Source: CAYLPT01 sp964385645 (lineage in GTDB: Bacteria > Armatimonadota > Hebobacteria > Hebobacterales > Hebobacteraceae). Taken from it: a stretch of 14,158 nucleotides of DNA. Positions 12,739-14,158 of this stretch are shown here, in pieces (within the stretch, counting starts at the first letter, position 1; the number at the start of each line of letters is the position of its first letter). The translations under genes and the position numbers were made by a program. The notes beneath the pieces were generated by a model. That model did no database searches, was not told the DNA's origin, and was given only the letters and a program-made list of their open reading frames with translations. The stretch is taken from NCBI GenBank assembly GCA_964385645.1, contig CAYLPT010000134.1:1-14158 (forward strand), in the 5' to 3' direction.

Positions 12739-14158
12739 CTAGATCGCCCCCCTCGCCGCCACCGCGACCAGCGCCCACAGCCCGCCGTTCAACAGATCGC
12801 CCACGATCAGCCCCACCACGAAGGGCACCGTCCGCCGGTACAGCCGGAGGCCGCCGTAGCGAGTCACCAACACCTTGCCCAGCCAACCGATGAAGAAGGG
12901 GATGAACCACCATTGCGCCCCCCACGTGTTGGAGGCCAGGTACCCCACCGGGTGCAGCGGCCACCACCAGAAGCGCAGCCGCAGCAGCCCGAGCGCCACG
13001 GTCACCGCGGCCCCCGCCAGCACCCCCACGATCGCGCCCGGCTCAGGGCTGCTGGGCGTCAGCCGGGAGACGATCAGGTTGCCGTCCCCTATCGCCATCG
13101 GGCCCAGCCATCCCCCCCGGCTCACCGCCAGCGCGAACCACCCGTGCCGGTAGATGCCCGTCAGCACCACCGCCGCCGCCAGCACCCACCCGATCGCGAA
13201 CACCACCACCATCCAGCGGGTCAGCCGCCGCGCCTCGAGGTTCGCCGCGTCCGCGATCTTGAACGCCTCCAGCGCGCTCCCGGGGAAGATCTCGAAGGAG
13301 TTGCTGAACCCCGGTCGGTAGACCCAGCGGAGCGTGATCATCGCCACCGTGTCCGCCGGCCGAAAGGCCGAGTTGCCGGCAAGCACCCCGAGCGCGTGGT
13401 CAATGTCGCAGGGGTAGCAGATGAAGGCCATCCCGTTCTCGGCTCGCAGCCGTGCCCACACCGTGAAGTAGCCGATCGTCATCAGCACCAGGATGATCCC
13501 CACGCTCACCCGCGTCCCGCTCAGCCACAGGAAGTAGACCAGGTAGACCGTCGAGAGCACGAGACCGAACAGCGCCGCGCGGTAGCCCATCGGCTCCCGG
13601 GCATCCTCTCCGGCGGCGTGACGGCCGAAGGCTATTCGCATCGCACGCCCGAGGTGCCTCCGCCCTACCCACAACACCCACCCTGCCAGCGCCAGCACGG
13701 CCCCCGTGCCCTGGAAGACCGGCGCGGGGAAGGAGGAGCCGTACCAGTCCTCGGGCCGCTGCGGCGTGGCGCCGGCCGCGATCGCCGCCACTGTAAGCAG
13801 CAGCCGGATGATGGTGAAGGCCCACAGCGAGAACGATAGGTCGGCCGGGATCAGGTAGGCGAGCCCGATCATCCACGGCCAGAACACCAGCGTCAGCCCA
13901 CCCAGGCCGGCCAGCGGCCCCACCCTCTGCCACGGGATGAGATCGTAGATGAACAGCGATATCTGCGGGAAAGCCGGCACCTTCTGCGACAGAGTGCTCA
14001 GCGTGTTCACCGCCACCCCGATGAGCACGCCCACCCCCAACGCCGAGGCCAGGGGGATCTGCCCGGCCACCCGCGACGAGCCCCGCCCCGGCTCCTGCAC
14101 CAGCTCCAGGGGAACCTGGGCCAGGGGGAAGGTCAGGCGCTCGTGCGTGATCCATTGC
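12739..14158 (-). CDS. DUF6785/DUF6784-type multi-spanning membrane protein, N-terminus off window
   Basis: An integral membrane protein of which the last 472 residues or so are visible; the frame stays open to the window edge, so the start is outside. The edge sequence Q-W-I-T-H-E-R-L-T-F-P-L-A-Q-V-P-L is a hallmark of the DUF6785 family, which usually carries such a segment after several N-terminal helices. Many hydrophobic helices follow, for example L-A-S-A-L-G-V-G-V-L-I-G-V-A and L-T-L-V-F-W-P-W-M-I-G-L-A. The C-terminal DUF6784 part includes N-T-W-G-A-Q-W-W-F-I-P-F-F-I-G-W-L-G-K and R-Y-G-G-L-R-L-Y-R. The family has no proven role; a resemblance to oligopeptide transporters has been noted, so transport of an unknown solute is a guess. 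It is common in Planctomycetota, Verrucomicrobiota and Armatimonadota. It heads a probable operon with the glycosyltransferase. No ribosome site or promoter is visible. Confidence 0.85.
   Translation of the reverse strand, partial: QWITHERLTFPLAQVPLELVQEPGRGSSRVAGQIPLASALGVGVLIGVAVNTLSTLSQKVPAFPQISLFIYDLIPWQRVGPLAGLGGLTLVFWPWMIGLAYLIPADLSFSLWAFTIIRLLLTVAAIAAGATPQRPEDWYGSSFPAPVFQGTGAVLALAGWVLWVGRRHLGRAMRIAFGRHAAGEDAREPMGYRAALFGLVLSTVYLVYFLWLSGTRVSVGIILVLMTIGYFTVWARLRAENGMAFICYPCDIDHALGVLAGNSAFRPADTVAMITLRWVYRPGFSNSFEIFPGSALEAFKIADAANLEARRLTRWMVVVFAIGWVLAAAVVLTGIYRHGWFALAVSRGGWLGPMAIGDGNLIVSRLTPSSPEPGAIVGVLAGAAVTVALGLLRLRFWWWPLHPVGYLASNTWGAQWWFIPFFIGWLGKVLVTRYGGLRLYRRTVPFVVGLIVGDLLNGGLWALVAVAARGAI

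Overview
The window is about 14.2 kb of very GC-rich bacterial DNA with tight gene packing, good Shine-Dalgarno sites and near-consensus sigma-70 promoters. Several traits point to a non-Proteobacterial, Terrabacteria-type lineage, and Armatimonadota is my best guess. These traits are a Spo0H/SigH-type sigma factor close downstream of cysE-cysS, a Gram-positive-style CysE with a C-terminal coiled coil, S-layer homology (SLH) repeats of the 'RDQMAVF' type, a URO-D paralogue, and a DUF6785-type membrane protein. The phylum call is inference; no 16S rRNA gene is present.

Left part (1-4477), housekeeping: hisS (minus strand, C-terminus cut by the window edge) diverges from cysE-cysS (serine acetyltransferase and cysteinyl-tRNA synthetase), which look co-transcribed from a strong promoter at 1246-1275. 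A separate promoter at 3617-3645 with a leader of about 175 nt precedes the sigH-like gene. The order cysE-cysS-sigH recalls a Firmicutes cluster, but the genes that usually lie between cysS and sigH are absent.

Middle (4478-5468): an all-helical 202-residue protein of unknown function, then a tRNA-Gln(CTG)/tRNA-Glu(CTC) pair with its own promoter, whose -35 box sits in an 8-bp inverted repeat.

Right part (5469-14158), accessory: a URO-D-fold protein, probably not a haem enzyme; a secreted DUF4139 protein (minus); and, divergent from it, a 938-residue secreted, SLH-anchored glycoside hydrolase with three SLH repeats, a DUF5060-like domain, a GH5-like barrel and C-terminal beta domains. The intergenic region between these two genes holds a perfect 12-bp inverted repeat plus a third copy of its core. 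Convergent with the hydrolase is a probable minus-strand operon of a DUF6785-type multi-spanning membrane protein (N-terminus off the window) and a GT4-like glycosyltransferase. Together the right half looks like cell-surface carbohydrate work: hydrolysis outside the cell, glycan assembly inside, and membrane and secreted proteins of unknown role.

I found no CRISPR array, insertion sequence, integrase, toxin-antitoxin pair or phage gene. The best candidates for something undescribed are the divergent control region at 8462-8544, the triple direct repeat in the cysE promoter, the sigH leader, and the unknown 202-residue protein.
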